Notes under the pieces: model-generated | The model's input: the letters and a program-made list of their open reading frames with translations, nothing else | What the model was told of the DNA's origin: nothing | The model's database searches: none | Shown: positions 21,721 to 33,960 of the stretch, piece after piece | Layout: every line of letters begins with the position of its first letter | Numbering within the stretch: position 1 is the stretch's first letter | Made by a program: the position numbers and the translations under genes | Assembly (NCBI GenBank): GCA_905250075.1 | Contig: CAJNOP010000062.1 | Location: 681,245 to 745,244 of the forward strand | Source: Rotaria sp. Silwood1 | Taxonomy: Eukaryota; Rotifera; Eurotatoria; Philodinida; Philodinidae | Length of the DNA stretch: 64,000 nucleotides | Reading direction: 5' to 3'

Positions 21721-22439
21721 ATATCGTTTGAAATCTCTGATGAAATATTAATACACATCATGCAATAAACATAACGTAGATTTTTTATACATAATAAAGT
21801 TTGATTTTTGATTGAAAAAGATATAAGGAGTACAATTTAAACAAATGAAAGAAGAATACTATATATATCTTCAGATACCATTGTTTTATAGTGGTGATTT
21901 TTTACATATAAATATTTTCAAAAGCCATATTGGGAAACTTATTTTACTTCGTGTAATCTGTTCATGTCACGTATTGAAGTTAATAGGTAAAAGCCAGAAT
22001 ATGTATTGTTTTATCAATTGCGTAATACAATATATGTCAAGGTCGATAACTTGTTTTATTGACTTGAAGAACAGAAACAACCAACAAGTTAGATGAAATG
22101 AAACGGACAAAAGTAATCATCTTTTTAAGAAAGGACAAGCATATATATATAGAGAGAGAGATCTATATGTTGTGATGACTCATACAAATGGAATGCAGAA
22201 TACGAAAAAGAAACAAAAGAAATATAACAATAGAAATATTTTTATATACGAAATTAGAGTGATCACAACATAAAGGAAAAGAACACACATACATATATTT
22301 ATAGAATTATACATATATCTAAATCATGACTCATCAGTAGACAAACACCAACATATAAGAAATGAAATAAATGTAACAATAATAACAAATATTGTCAATA
22401 CACTACAGTTCATAGATTTTTTTTATAACAAAATCCCCG
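21721..22439. other. Non-coding DNA with a small microsatellite
   Basis: Contains an (AT)n(AG)n run at about 22141-22162. A frame at 21845-22096 has no recognisable content. Confidence 0.5.
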
Positions 22440-22900
22440 AGTCTTGAAATATTCTTTTTGTCGTTGTGATAATTACTCTAACATATTTCAGCACACGTTC
22501 ATAATTCATTAGACAAAAAAAAGTCTTTTCGCTGATATGATGGTCAAATTCACCTGCAATCTCCTAAAGAAGCAACCGAATCGTAAGGACTTTTCCTATA
22601 CGTCTGTACATTTATCGTCTAAGGCGCTTAGTGATTAGATTTCCTTCATAGATTAGTTCTATATTACATTAGTGAGATGGATTATTCAATGCATCTGTAC
22701 AATAGAAAATAGAGATGTTGCTGTTTGGTAGTAAATCAAATACAAAAGTATGATTCGAGTATTCATTATGCTCTATAATCAATTCCTTGAGAATTGGTTG
22801 AACAAATGAATAGATCATAGTAGTAAGAAAGAACTGCGCCATACTAGTAAATGGTACAACAGGCAAAGTAATTGCAATGAAATTAGCAGCATGAACCCTG
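22440..22900 (-). pseudogene. Duplicated block A, copy 2 (decayed extracellular-protein exon)
   Basis: The minus strand from about 22900 down aligns with the start of the exon at 36499 of the extracellular-protein gene: an intron-end-like TTTGTTTCAG, then sequence corresponding to the ETALPTTAF and SQGIYYG regions, here shifted and degraded (QPILKELIIEHNEYSNHT in the surviving frame). The lower part (22440-22750) matches 7330-7720. Frames are broken throughout. Its position 1.4 kb on the 3' side of SK copy 3 mirrors that of block A copy 1 to SK copy 2. Confidence 0.58.
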
Positions 22901-24290
22901 AAACAAAAGACCTATTGAAGACAAAACTGAATAATAATATGAAAATTTTCTTCAAAAAAAATCGACGTTTTCAAATATCGTTCAGGAAATATCTCAGATG
23001 TTGAAAAACTCATACATATCAAATTTGAAGAGTTATTACGAGTTTTAAAATATTATGAAAGACCATCTCTTCGAGGAGTCCTCAGAAGTTGTCTAGGAAA
23101 TCTTTCAGGTATCTTGTTTGAATGTTGAGGAGATCTTAAGAAGGTTCCCAGAAATGTGTCATCTGATCTTCAAGAGCTATATAGAGATATCAATTCTGTT
23201 GAAATTTTCTATCAATTCTTAGATATCAACTAAGAATCCTAGAAGATCTCTATTGATACCGTGGAGAATGCTGATAGATCCATTGAAGACTTTCTATGAT
23301 GCAATTAAGAGTATCTGAAAAACTCATGCAAATCCTATGTTGAAGGATCCAAAGTCCCTGTTCAAATAGTGAGGAGTTAAGATGCATATGCTTTGACCAG
23401 ATATATAACTGATTTATAAAATCTAGACAGTGAATTTAAGGATATTGAACTCACCTTCTTTTTATCCCACAGTACGTACTGTTAGTGCTCCGAGGCACAA
23501 GTGTGTGCCAAAACATACACATAAGACATTGCACTAGGTACGAACGTCATCGAATAGTTTAAAACTCGTAATGAATTAATGATTTCTACACTACTGAATT
23601 CAATCGAAAGAAACCTAATTGATTTATTGTTAGTTGATATAGTCAGTTTCGCTGATGAGAAGCATTTCAAAGCATAGTTTGTTCTAAATCAAGAGCTATA
23701 AAAATCTAAAACACAACTTGAAGAACTGTTGTGATCCATTGAACTTTGATCAAGTTGAAAATAGAAAGAAACAAACAGTTTTGCAAAAATTTTAACAAAT
23801 TAATTTTTTTCAATTTTAAGTCAGAAAGATTGGTATTCAAAATTGATGTGGTTTTTCTTGTATTTCATGGAACCAGAACAATATTTTTACTGAAAAAACT
23901 GTTTTTGATACTTGCCTTCTTATATGATCAAGGGCACTTTGATCTACTCTAATTTAACAACTTCGGCGGGATATCGAAATTGAGACATAGCTCGATGCGA
24001 ATCTCCTTTTTCTTAATAGCTATAATTCTGAAACGTATAGAGTAGAATCAATCCTTGGATTTTGATCTTCTATGTCAGTCTTATGAAAAAGAGAGAGCTC
24101 GAGTTAGTGTCTACGACCATATTACATTAAACTCTACTTGTCATACTCGTTGATACTTTGAATGAATATTAGTATTATTTCATAAAAAGAATCAAAGAAT
24201 TATTACCTTAAAAAAGATCAGGTTACTATAAAAAAAAATAAGTATTAGTATTGTTATAATAAAAAATCAATAAAACATATAACTTATAAT
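22901..24290. other. Non-coding DNA; right end is SK 3' flank
   Basis: No gene recognised. The stretch 23000-23400 has many short internally similar strings (for example GAAAAACTCAT-CA-ATC twice), perhaps a decayed foldback. From 24150 the shared SK 3' flank begins. Confidence 0.45.
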
Positions 24291-25987
24291 TTATTTTGAA
24301 AATTTATCCAATAACATATTCAATTTTCTCTCTATATTATCTATTGTATTATTCATATTTATGTTCATCTCAAGAAGTTTTTCTTCTATGTTATCAATTT
24401 TAACTTTCATCGTCTTCAATTGTTCTGTGGCTTCATATGTTTGAGCACTTGTGTTACGCTGAATAGCAAGTAAATCAACATGATCAACACAACAGTCGAT
24501 TAATTTTTTTTGTTTTTGTTTAACTTCATGAAACAAATGTATTGCCTCAAATAGTTGCCGTTTTACTTGAAGATGTTGAAAAGATGATACAGATCCTTTT
24601 TTATGTCTCATATACCAAACTTTGAATGCAAATTTCATCACGTTTGCTGCTTGTAATTTATATTCTTTTGTTAATTGAATATTCAATACAAAATTATGTA
24701 CATATTTTTCTCTTCGATTCATTAGAAGTCTTTGTGCAAGAACAGCAATAACAAGTGCAGTTGAAAAGACACCAACCAAACTGGTTATAGCAGAGACACC
24801 TAATAATGATTAACAAATGAAAGTTTTATTCATATATGAAAATTGAAGAGATATTTTTTTCATGAATTAGTATTCTATTTACTTCGTCCACAATATGTCG
24901 AAGGTGTAAAATCTCCATAGCCAACAGTAGTAAATGTTACAACGAATAACCACATTGAATTGAGCATTGAAGCTTGCTCACTCGCTGGTGAGCAATGGCA
25001 TGCACGTAAGCACCAACTTCCAATAAGAAAGAGACATATACAAAGTATTGTTAAAGTACGTATTGGATCTTTTTCAAGATAAGTTTTAATGAGAAAGAAA
25101 TAATCAATTGATATCTTATTCAAATAACCAATGGATCGTGATGATGCATCAAGAAATAAATGCGAATGAAACATCAAAAAACGAAAAATCAAATAAAGAC
25201 GGGCAAACACTATCAAAGTACTTGATAATAAATTTAATAAAAAAAAATAACAAAATATTGATACTTACTTGGCAGACCAAGAGCAACATCAGTATCCATA
25301 TAAGACAATGAATAAGAAGGAGGTGTGGATGAATTTGAACTTTTCTCTATTAATGATGCATTCAAATAACGAGGAAATGAACGAGGTATTGGATGGATAG
25401 AACAAACTGCTATTTCAAATACAATTAAAAATATTCTCTTCGTTGTTATTGTAACACGGCTATCTTCAATTGCGTTATTAACAGCATAGAGAGATACCTC
25501 TAAATAATGATAGTGCATGATAAGCCCAATAAGAATAACTGTTGAAAAAGTAATAATTAGTTTGATAGACCAAGTTAATATGGTGTCGTCAGTATTGATT
25601 CTAGAAAATGTTATTTCATTTTCAATAATCATCAGAATAACTCCCAAAATACCAAGAAAACACATGATATCAGTCACAAAAGTACTAGAATATAAAATAA
25701 AATAATAAAACAACAAACATGTAAAGTTCATACATTCGATTATGTAATTTTTTTCGCATGGCTAATCGACGACTGATATTAGATAATGACGTTCTGTCAA
25801 TAGTTGTTTGTTTTTTAAGATAATGAAGATGACGTTTTTCGTTGTTGAAAACATTTGAATCCATAGTAATTGCCGTTTTAGAAGGTAATATAACTACTTC
25901 AAGCGAGTCAGTCTTTTTAGTAGCCGATGAAGACTCAGCTTCAATTGAATTAATTAATGGTATATGAGTATCTTCACTACGAGCCAT
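24291..25987 (-). CDS. SK-type small-conductance calcium-activated potassium channel, copy 3
   Basis: Four exons in transcript order: 25987-25734, 25684-25269, 25209-24883 and 24799-24291, with GTATGA, GTAAGT and GTAAAT donors; 501 residues in continuous frame. Exon 1 is a poorly conserved cytoplasmic N-terminus; exon 2 carries S1-S3 (DIMCFLGILGVILMIIENE, then CSIHPIPRSFPRYL); exon 3 carries S4-S5 and the pore (FTTVGYGDFTPSTYCGR); exon 4 has S6, the calmodulin-binding domain (AANVMKFAFKVWYM) and a coiled coil. In the family, four subunits plus calmodulin form a voltage-insensitive potassium channel opened by cytosolic calcium. An acceptor-like TTTTAG stands 11 nt before the ATG, also in copies 2 and 4, suggesting a conserved 5' non-coding intron. 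Exon sizes are identical to copy 4. Confidence 0.94.
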
Positions 25988-25999
25988 CTTAGATTAATC

Positions 26000-27030
26000 T
26001 AAAATAAATAAATACATTTATTAATATTATAATAGATAATAATAAAATTGTCAGTACATTACATCAATATTTTTTAAAACTTTTTTTTTCACGTAAAATT
26101 GAACAGATTTAAATAGTAATCAAAGATATGTAGTAAAAATATTTCATAGAACTATTTTCTGTCGATATTCTTGTTCTATGATGAAAATATTTTATTGGAA
26201 GAAAATTAAAATTTTTCTTTTTATAGGTTTTTTAAAGCTATTCTTGAGTCGTATTTCATACAACGTCATGTCCACAAGTTGGCACCGGTATACTTACACA
26301 GACTGAATACAAATTATTGAAAGTTTGTTTTTAATTCGCTTATCTATAATCGAAAACAAAGATATTTTTCTTTACGATAATCGTATTTACTTTGATGGGT
26401 GAAGTGATTGATCCGTTTTTTTATGTAAGCAATCACTTTCTTATATTTTTATGCATCAATATAAATAAGAGAGACTATAATGACAGCATTATAAACGAGA
26501 AAAAAGCATTTATACACTACTTACATACAGTAGAATACAATAGATCGTAAAGGGAGGAAAAATAACGATGATACATCTTGTATAAAAACGTGCGTCCCTT
26601 CTCAAAACGAAAGAGTATAGACGAAATTACCTCTCTTGTTTATATTTTCTTATATATACGATGCATATTGGTGAAACAGATTAGTCTAACAGTTTTAGTG
26701 TTAACAAAGTTTTATTATTTAAAAAAACTGAACAGCCTAATTCAGTAAAATTATCATTATTGAATGTTTATTCATTAAGAAAAAAAAATCATCGAGTCAC
26801 TGTTTTTTTCTACCAAATGAATTTAATTAGAATTTTTCAAAAATAGTTTTGTTTTTATATGATCTCAAATTTTAGTATACAAGCATTTATTGATTTATTT
26901 TTTTCTGATTATTTTGAAAAACAAATCGAGTTTTTGAATTCATTGCAATGGTATTACATAATTTGTTTTATAAATAACACATACGGTGTTGCAACTTTGA
27001 ATGTACGTATATAATGTCGAATGTTGCATT
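26000..27030. repeat. SK upstream flank, copy 3 (contiguous form)
   Basis: Upstream DNA of SK copy 3, similar in patches to that of copies 2 and 4. Here the near part (to about 26850) runs directly into the far part (GTATACAAGCATTTATTG..., ATTCATTGCAATG at 26939), showing the undisturbed order of the flank. It is useful as the reference for the interruption seen at copy 2. Confidence 0.65.
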
Positions 27031-27770
27031 GATCATAAACTCCGTCAAGAATAGAAGACCATTCACAAGAAAAATTTCACAAAGCAGAATAGGAGGTTAT
27101 AGGTGTTCTAAAATTTTTTTATGTCAGTCTAGCATATTTGATGAAATTCTAACATCTAAAAATCTGATTTTTGAGACAAAAATTATTTTCTAAGAGTTTC
27201 AAATAATGATATCTTTATAATTATCAAACAAAAGTAATAATCGACTTCAACTTTGGTTTAATAAAACTATATGTGATTAAAAATTGGTTAGACATGGTCT
27301 GAAATAAAAATCTTAAATATAACTTTTTATAACGTGTTAATTACTGTTAAACTTTAATATTCTATATCAAAATATGAAGCAACTTGAAAACGAATAATTT
27401 CTTTCACATTTGTTTGGTTTATTTGACATAATGAAAAGAATAAACTAGCATCAACATAATTATCCTTGTCATACTTTCTATAAGTAAAACAACTAATCAT
27501 ACATGGTTTGTTATTGATTAGGTTATAGCTTGCATAGAATTTTTCTAGCAGAACTGACGTCTATGAAAATGATTTATAATACAGAGGGTATTAGAAAAGC
27601 TTTTTTTCGTCAACCTTTTTCGTTGTTAAGTTATGACTCATCAGCAATAATGTATTTATATGTATTCGATTAAACAAGGCCATAGAAATAATTTCTGAGA
27701 TTGTCTTTGGTGAGGAGAATAATGACTTGTTCTAATACATATGACATTGTTTCGTCTTCATTGATTTCAA

Positions 27771-28395
27771 CTTAATGTATTGCCTGTTGAAAAGAAATAA
27801 TGGTCATGGCTATCTTTCCAAAAACTCAAGAAAGGAAAGAGCTAGAGAGCTGCGGTTTTCACCAGTCGAAAGTGACGACACGAGAGCATCTTTTTCTCCA
27901 ATATTGTATCAGACGAAATCATTTTAAAATCAATCATTTCTGCAAAACGTTGCAAAAACCCATGAAAACAGTCTGTCGTTCTGATGAAATTTTGATTTTA
28001 ATATGTGATTTAGATAGAGGAACTTCAGATCTAGAGTTTAAGATATAATTTGAATGATCATCTTCACACATCGTAACGTTAAGCAAATCAAATTCTTTAT
28101 TTACTCCCTCAAAAAGTATGAATTTCTCTTAATTACTAAGCAAATTTTCTTACTTTTTGTTAAAACTTCATCGAAATGACAGCCTGTTTTCATGGGTTTT
28201 TTGCAATGTTTTTCAGAAAAGATTGATTTTAAAATGTTTTCATCTGATACAATATTGGAGAAAAAGATGACCTAGCATCGTCTCTTTCGACTGATGAAAA
28301 CCGCAGCTCTCTAGCTCTTTCCTTTCTTTAGTTATTGGAAAGATGGCCACGACCATTAGTTTTTGTTAACAGACAATAGTTCGTGCTTGAATTTT
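27771..28395. repeat. Foldback (long inverted) repeat
   Basis: About 27771-27998 is the reverse complement of 28150-28395 with high identity. Anchors are GAGCTAGAGAGCTGCGGTTT on the left and its complement AAACCGCAGCTCTCTAGCTC near 28296-28318, and CCAATATTGTATCAGA against TCTGATACAATATTGG. The loop is about 150 bp. There is no coding content. It lies just beside a mariner-type transposase relic and may derive from the same kind of element, but the ends do not show a clear TA duplication. Confidence 0.78.
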
Positions 28396-28668
28396 AGAAG
28401 GCAAAATAAGTCATAGGAGTTTAGATTTGTAGATTATGTTGAATTTGTATATGATTCAATACAAATTTTTGTTAAAAAAAGCCTTTGTAAATCAAACTTT
28501 CTGTGACCTCGCATTTTCATAGTGAAACCTAAGACCCAAAAGATTAGCCTTTTATTAAACTATTGTGCAGTTTTGAAGGCATGTGTCAGGTAGTTATTAA
28601 CACGCTAATTTTCGTTTATCAGATCCTAATAAGATGGACTTAATAAAATAGGTTTTCAAAAAAAAAAA

Positions 28669-29300
28669 TTAGGACAATTCGTTTGATCTATCCTGTTGTT
28701 CTGATGAATCTTCACTATTCATGGTTTGTTTAGGGTGATCCGAAATTTTTCTTGTTACACAGACTTTCATGAGATCAATGCATTTGACAAAGGTCTTTTG
28801 AAATTCATCATGTGGTATGGCGTCAAGATCCTTGGTTACGGCTTGTTGCAATGATTTGAAATCGCTGAGGCATTGTAATCATACTTTGATCTTGGAAAAA
28901 GATTTTACTGTCTTCCATTTTGTAAGGTTATGCGTTGTTGTGGTACTTTTCTGATATTTTTAAATAAATGTTTCAGGTAATTGTCTTTGTAGTAAGCAAC
29001 AGATATAATGGTGTTGAAATCTAACATAATCGATATTATGATGATAAATATATATTTTTGCTATTGCTTGTGTTTTTTCGTCAGTCGATATGGTATTCGT
29101 CTTGCGTACAACTTTTTCCATTTCAATTCATCATGAATAATCCTACTTATAGTATCATAAGAGAAGCCAGTTTTAAATATCATGTATCGAATGATAATGT
29201 GCAGATTTTCATTAATTAATCCATGAATGACTTCATTTACTGATCAGTCGATTTTTGAATTATCTGCTGAGGAGATTCTATCTTGTTTGAAGTGTTGCAT
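28669..29300 (-). pseudogene. Mariner/Tc1-type transposase relic
   Basis: On the minus strand the piece at 29242-29060 reads INENLHIIIRYMIFKTGFSY and continues DTISRIIHDELKWKKLYAR then RIPYRLTKKHKQ. This matches the mariner helix-turn-helix and linker (the usual form is GIS-x-GT-x-x-IL-x-x-L-x-x-x-K-x-x-A-x-x-x-P-x-x-LT). The end of the relic, at 28851-28669, reads LDAIPHDEFQKTFVKCIDLM, the usual mariner C-terminal IP-x-x-x-FQ-x-x-F block. The catalytic DDE/D core between them is scrambled by stops and shifts. It is non-functional. Confidence 0.72.
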
Positions 29301-30542
29301 TAGCTCAGCCATCATGTTATAAGACACAAGACATTCATTTCATGCACCAGACAATGCTGTATGGAAACGAGCACTATCTTCAATTATTGTTGGGGCAGTA
29401 TTAAAAATTTCTTTGACTATAGCAATTGAAAGATAATCTGTTTAAGCCATATCTTCGATGTTGAAATAACTCTGTTAAAACTCATGAAACAAAATGACTA
29501 ATATACGACTTAAAGGTAATCAGTTCTCTTATGCTCATACTAAATGGATATGGCTTTCCTTGTAAGTTAAATTAATTTACTAGGCATGTAAAATTATACT
29601 GCAAAAGTGTTATTAGCGCCGTTTAAAACTTTCTAAAATTACGAAATAAAATCGCAAAAAATACGGAGATAATTGAAAAAATGAATGTGATAATGAAAAA
29701 TTTGATTTGTTACGATAGTTTTCTCATTAACACAACAAATTATAATTCAATATATTCCAGTGAAGTTATACAGAATGCAATTCGAATAAAAAGTCACCTT
29801 ACGTGTTTTTAAGATCGAATTAAAACGTGTAAAATTTTTATATCAATATTAGAAAACACTAACAAACAGGAGAATTCGATCTTTATTTTGAGATGAATTT
29901 GCTTTTCATTTCAATCGATTTATGAATAAACATAAAATGAAAGCCTATGTCAATATCGTCCTTTTAAAAAACGAATTACATCCAATTTAAAATGAAAAGA
30001 GATTATCAGAATAATTGGATGACAACAAAAACAAAATCATATCATGTTTTTCTAGTACTTTTAAAAGCTATTGTTTGCACTATCAGCAATATATTGCAGT
30101 ACCCATAAGTACTCACGGTATATCGATAGTAGATTGTTAATTAGAGTACATCCTATCGATGGTTTTTATCCTATTTGAATCAGACACATAGACATCTAAT
30201 GTAAACGGTCTCCATATCAAAAGTACATATGAACAGGATAAAATGATATAAAAGAAAAATATAAAACATGCTGGAAAGTACTTTACTATTAAAACGTTTA
30301 CCTGATGAGTATTATTTTTTTATGAGATCAGAAAAATGGAAAAGTATTCTATACTAAGAAGTAAATTGATTTTTACGAAAGTTAATAAATACATTTAGTT
30401 GATACTTTAAATGAATATTGATATTATTCCATAAGAAAAATCAAAAAAATAATAAAGTTGAAAAAAGATTCAAATTAGTATGAATAAATCGAGTATTAAT
30501 ATTGTTATAAACGAAAAAGCAATAAACTATATAATCAATAAA
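29301..30542. other. Non-coding DNA; right end is SK 3' flank
   Basis: No gene recognised. Mariner N-terminal remains may reach to about 29400. From about 30380 the sequence is the shared 3' flank of the SK copies. Confidence 0.45.
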
Positions 30543-32240
30543 TTATTTTGATACTTTATCCAACAATATATTCAATGTTTTTTGTATATCATTCACAGTA
30601 TTGTTTATATTTGTGTTTATTTCAACAATTTTTTCTTCTATGTTATCAATTTTAACTTTCATTATGTGCAATTGCTCTGTAGATTCATATGTTTGAGCAC
30701 TTGTCTGACGTTGTATAGTTAGTAGATCGATTTGATCAACACAATTGTCGATTAGTTTCCCTTGTTCTTGTTTAACTTGTTGAAGAAAATGTATTGATTG
30801 AAATAATCGTCGTTGTACTTTAAGAAATTGAATAGATGATACAGGTCTCTTATGATTTTTCATATACCAAACTTTCATAGCAAATTTAATCACATTTGCT
30901 GCTTGTATTTTATGTTCTTTTGCCAGTCCAATATTCAATGCAAAATTATGTACATATTTTTCGCATCGATCCAACAGAAGTTTTTGTGCAAGAACAGCAA
31001 TAACAAGTGCAGTTGAAAAGACACCAACCAAACCAATAATAGCAGCAATAGCTAATCATAATAAAAAAAAATTGCAAGTTTTATTTATATTTGAAAATCA
31101 AATAGATTTTTATCATAAATTATTATTTTATTTACTTCGTCCACAGTATGTAGAAGGCGTGAAATCTCCATAGCCAACAGTAGTAAATGTTACAACAAAT
31201 AACCACATTGAATCGAGCATTGGTAAATGTTGATTGTTTGGTACATAACTACATGCACGTAAACACCAACTTCCAATAAAGAAAAGAATTAAACAAAATA
31301 TTGTTAAACAACTTATTGGCCATTGTTGAAGATACGTTTTGATAAGAAAAAAGAAATTAATTGATATTTTATTAAGATATCCAAGGGAACGTGATGATGA
31401 ATCACGAAATAGATGCGAATGAAACATAATAAAACGACAAAGTAAATAAAGACGAGCAAACACTATCAATGTACTTAGTTTTACATTTTCTAACAGATAC
31501 AAAACATTGATACTTACTTGGTAAACCAAGTGCAACATCAATAGATATATAAGACAAAGAATAAGAAGGAGGTGTAGATGAATTTGAATCTTTGCCTGTT
31601 GATGATGTATTCAAATAACGAGGAAATGAACGAGGTATTGGATGGATAGCACAAATTAATATTTCAAGTACAATTGAAAATATTTTCCAGTGTGTTAGTG
31701 TAACAAGACTATCTTCAATTGAATTATTAACAGCATAGAGAGACATATCGAAACGATGATATTGGAAAATAAGTCCGATGAGAATAATTGTTGATAAACT
31801 AATAACTATTTTGATAGACCAAGATAATATAGTATCATTATTATTATTTTGAGAAAATGTTATTTCATTTTCAATAATCATCAGAATAATTCCCAAAATA
31901 CCAAGAAAACACATGATATCAGTCACGAAAGTACTAGAATATAGAATAAAATAATAAAATAACAAACATATGTATATATTTCATACAGTCGTTTATGTAA
32001 TTCTTTCCGTGTGGCTAATCGACGACTGATATTAGATAAAGAGATATTTTCGGCTATCTTCTGTTTTTTAACATTTTTCGGATGAGTTTCATTGTTGTCG
32101 AAAACATTTGAATCCATAGTCATTGCCGTTTTAGAAGGTAATATAACTACTTCAAGCGAGTCAGTCCTTTTAGTAGCCGATGAAGACTCAGCTTCAATTG
32201 AATTAATTAATGGTACGTGAGTATCCTCACTATGAGCCAT
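30543..32240 (-). CDS. SK-type small-conductance calcium-activated potassium channel, copy 4
   Basis: Four exons in transcript order: 32240-31987, 31933-31518, 31462-31136 and 31051-30543 (254, 416, 327 and 509 nt), 501 residues, phases 2-1-1 with introns of 53, 55 and 84 bp. S1 is near residues 88-110 (DIMCFLGILGIILMIIENE). HPIPRSFPR matches the conserved SK S3-S4 block. PMFARLYLL spans the exon 2/3 joint. The selectivity filter is TVGYGD at 318-323, where vertebrate SK has SIGYGD. CRFIMFHSHLFRDSSSRSLG is the S4-S5 linker. Exon 4 contains the calmodulin-binding region from about residue 378 (AANVIKFAMKVWYM) and a C-terminal coiled coil. Role by family: calcium-gated potassium efflux that dampens excitability. 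The protein is very close to copy 3. The N-terminus (MAHSEDTHVPLINSIEAE) is shared by these two copies only. Confidence 0.95.
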
Positions 32241-32249
32241 CTTAGATTA

Positions 32250-33960
32250 ACCTAAAATAAATAAATACATTTATTAATATTATAATAGATAATTAATACA
32301 CTTGTCAGTATATTTACTTATCAAAAACATATGATAAAAATGTTTCAAAGAACTATTCTCTGTTGATATTCTTTTTCTTTATGAAAATAATCTATTGAAA
32401 AGCAATGAAAAGTTTTCAACAGCTTTTTTATCTCGCATTTCAAAAAAAAATCATTTCGATAGGTTTTACATTGTGACACTTACATGAAACGAAAGAAAAT
32501 TACTGCAATTTGTTTTTCATTACATTCATATGTTGTCGAAAATGATGATACTGTTCTTTGACAATCATTATATTCACCTTGATGGGCAGAATCATTGATT
32601 GCTTACCTTATACATAGGCACTTACATTCTCCTACTTATATTTATGATTATACATACGAAGAGCCAAGATAACAGGAAAATTAATTAAAAAAAAACATCC
32701 AAACATTAATGAAATGCATCAGAATGTGTTGATTGGAGAGATTGATAAAAAAAACTAATGGTACAATCCTACATATGAATGTATCTCACCTGTGAAAATT
32801 AAGAGACAAACAAAACTGTATGATTCTTGTTGCATTCTCTTATGTGTAAGATGTACACTAGTAATACAAATTTGTCTAAAAGTATTGGTATTGACAAAGT
32901 TTCATTCGTTAAGTAAACTCAACAAATAGATTCATTAAATCTATGGCTATTTAGCGTTATTTTCTTATGTTGAATGAATTCAATTAGAAATTTTCAAAAA
33001 TAAAATTCTCTTTTGTGAAACATAATCTAAAAGGAATGTTGAAGTATATCGGATAGAACTTCGCACCCAGCCCCGCCCCCAGACTATGAGAGATATTTTA
33101 GATACACGATTAACAATCATATATCATTAAAATCTTATTAGAATATATGAAATGCTTCCTTACTGCAGTCTTAGAGAACTAAGTAAATGATGATGAGAAA
33201 ACGGGTCCTACAATAGATCGAATAAAACAATTTTCATCTGATTAACCACAGCAGATGAATCGTGTTTCACATTTTAATTCCACAAGGATTGCGCTAACAG
33301 CTTTTTTTTTTTACATAGCTTCAAAAATTTGTATACAAGCGTTAAGTTGTGGTTTTTTTTGATTAATTAAAAACAATCAATTTTCAAATTCATTGCAATG
33401 TCATGCATGATTTATTTTCAAATTACAATATACTAAATTGACATGTTGAATGTACATGTATATGTGGCATCGTATGTTGATGATAACTTCTCAAAGTTAT
33501 TGCGTAAATTAGAGTGAAAACATGTTAATGATAATTTCTCGAAATATGTAAACCTAAATCCAAAATTATTGTGAATAATTTTCTCACTACTTATACTTAG
33601 TTAGTCGATGATATTCAAGTTCGTTTTAGAGGTCATTCAAACACAAACTAGATCTATCGATAAATGATTAAAAATAAACGTATCTTTTTATTGTGATCAG
33701 TATGATAAAGTGTTTCATTCAACTCATTGTAGCAGCAATGATCAATATCCTCACGTCTTCGGAAGGTATTGACTAAACGTTAGGTATTGTCTATCATCTT
33801 ACCAGTATAGTCAATGAAATTATCAAAGCCAATAAGTGTAGCACCAGTTACAATATTTTCCTAGGAAAATTCAGGTGTATTAAAGTTTATATAAAATAAC
33901 ACTCCTTTTCGATCATTTGTATTAATTTTCAAAAATGTAACCAATGAATAAGTGTGTCAA
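32250..33960. repeat. SK upstream flank, copy 4
   Basis: Near part to about 33010, a unique GC-rich spot at about 33064-33085 (CCAGCCCCGCCCCCAG), the dispersed GCGCTAACA repeat at 33268-33315, then the far part 33320-33960, which matches the orphan flank at 20.9-21.7 kb. No gene is seen. Confidence 0.62.

Noticed and set aside
27800..28048. 82-codon open frame with cysteine-containing text
   Set aside because: It coincides with one arm and the loop of the foldback repeat; the other arm does not preserve it.
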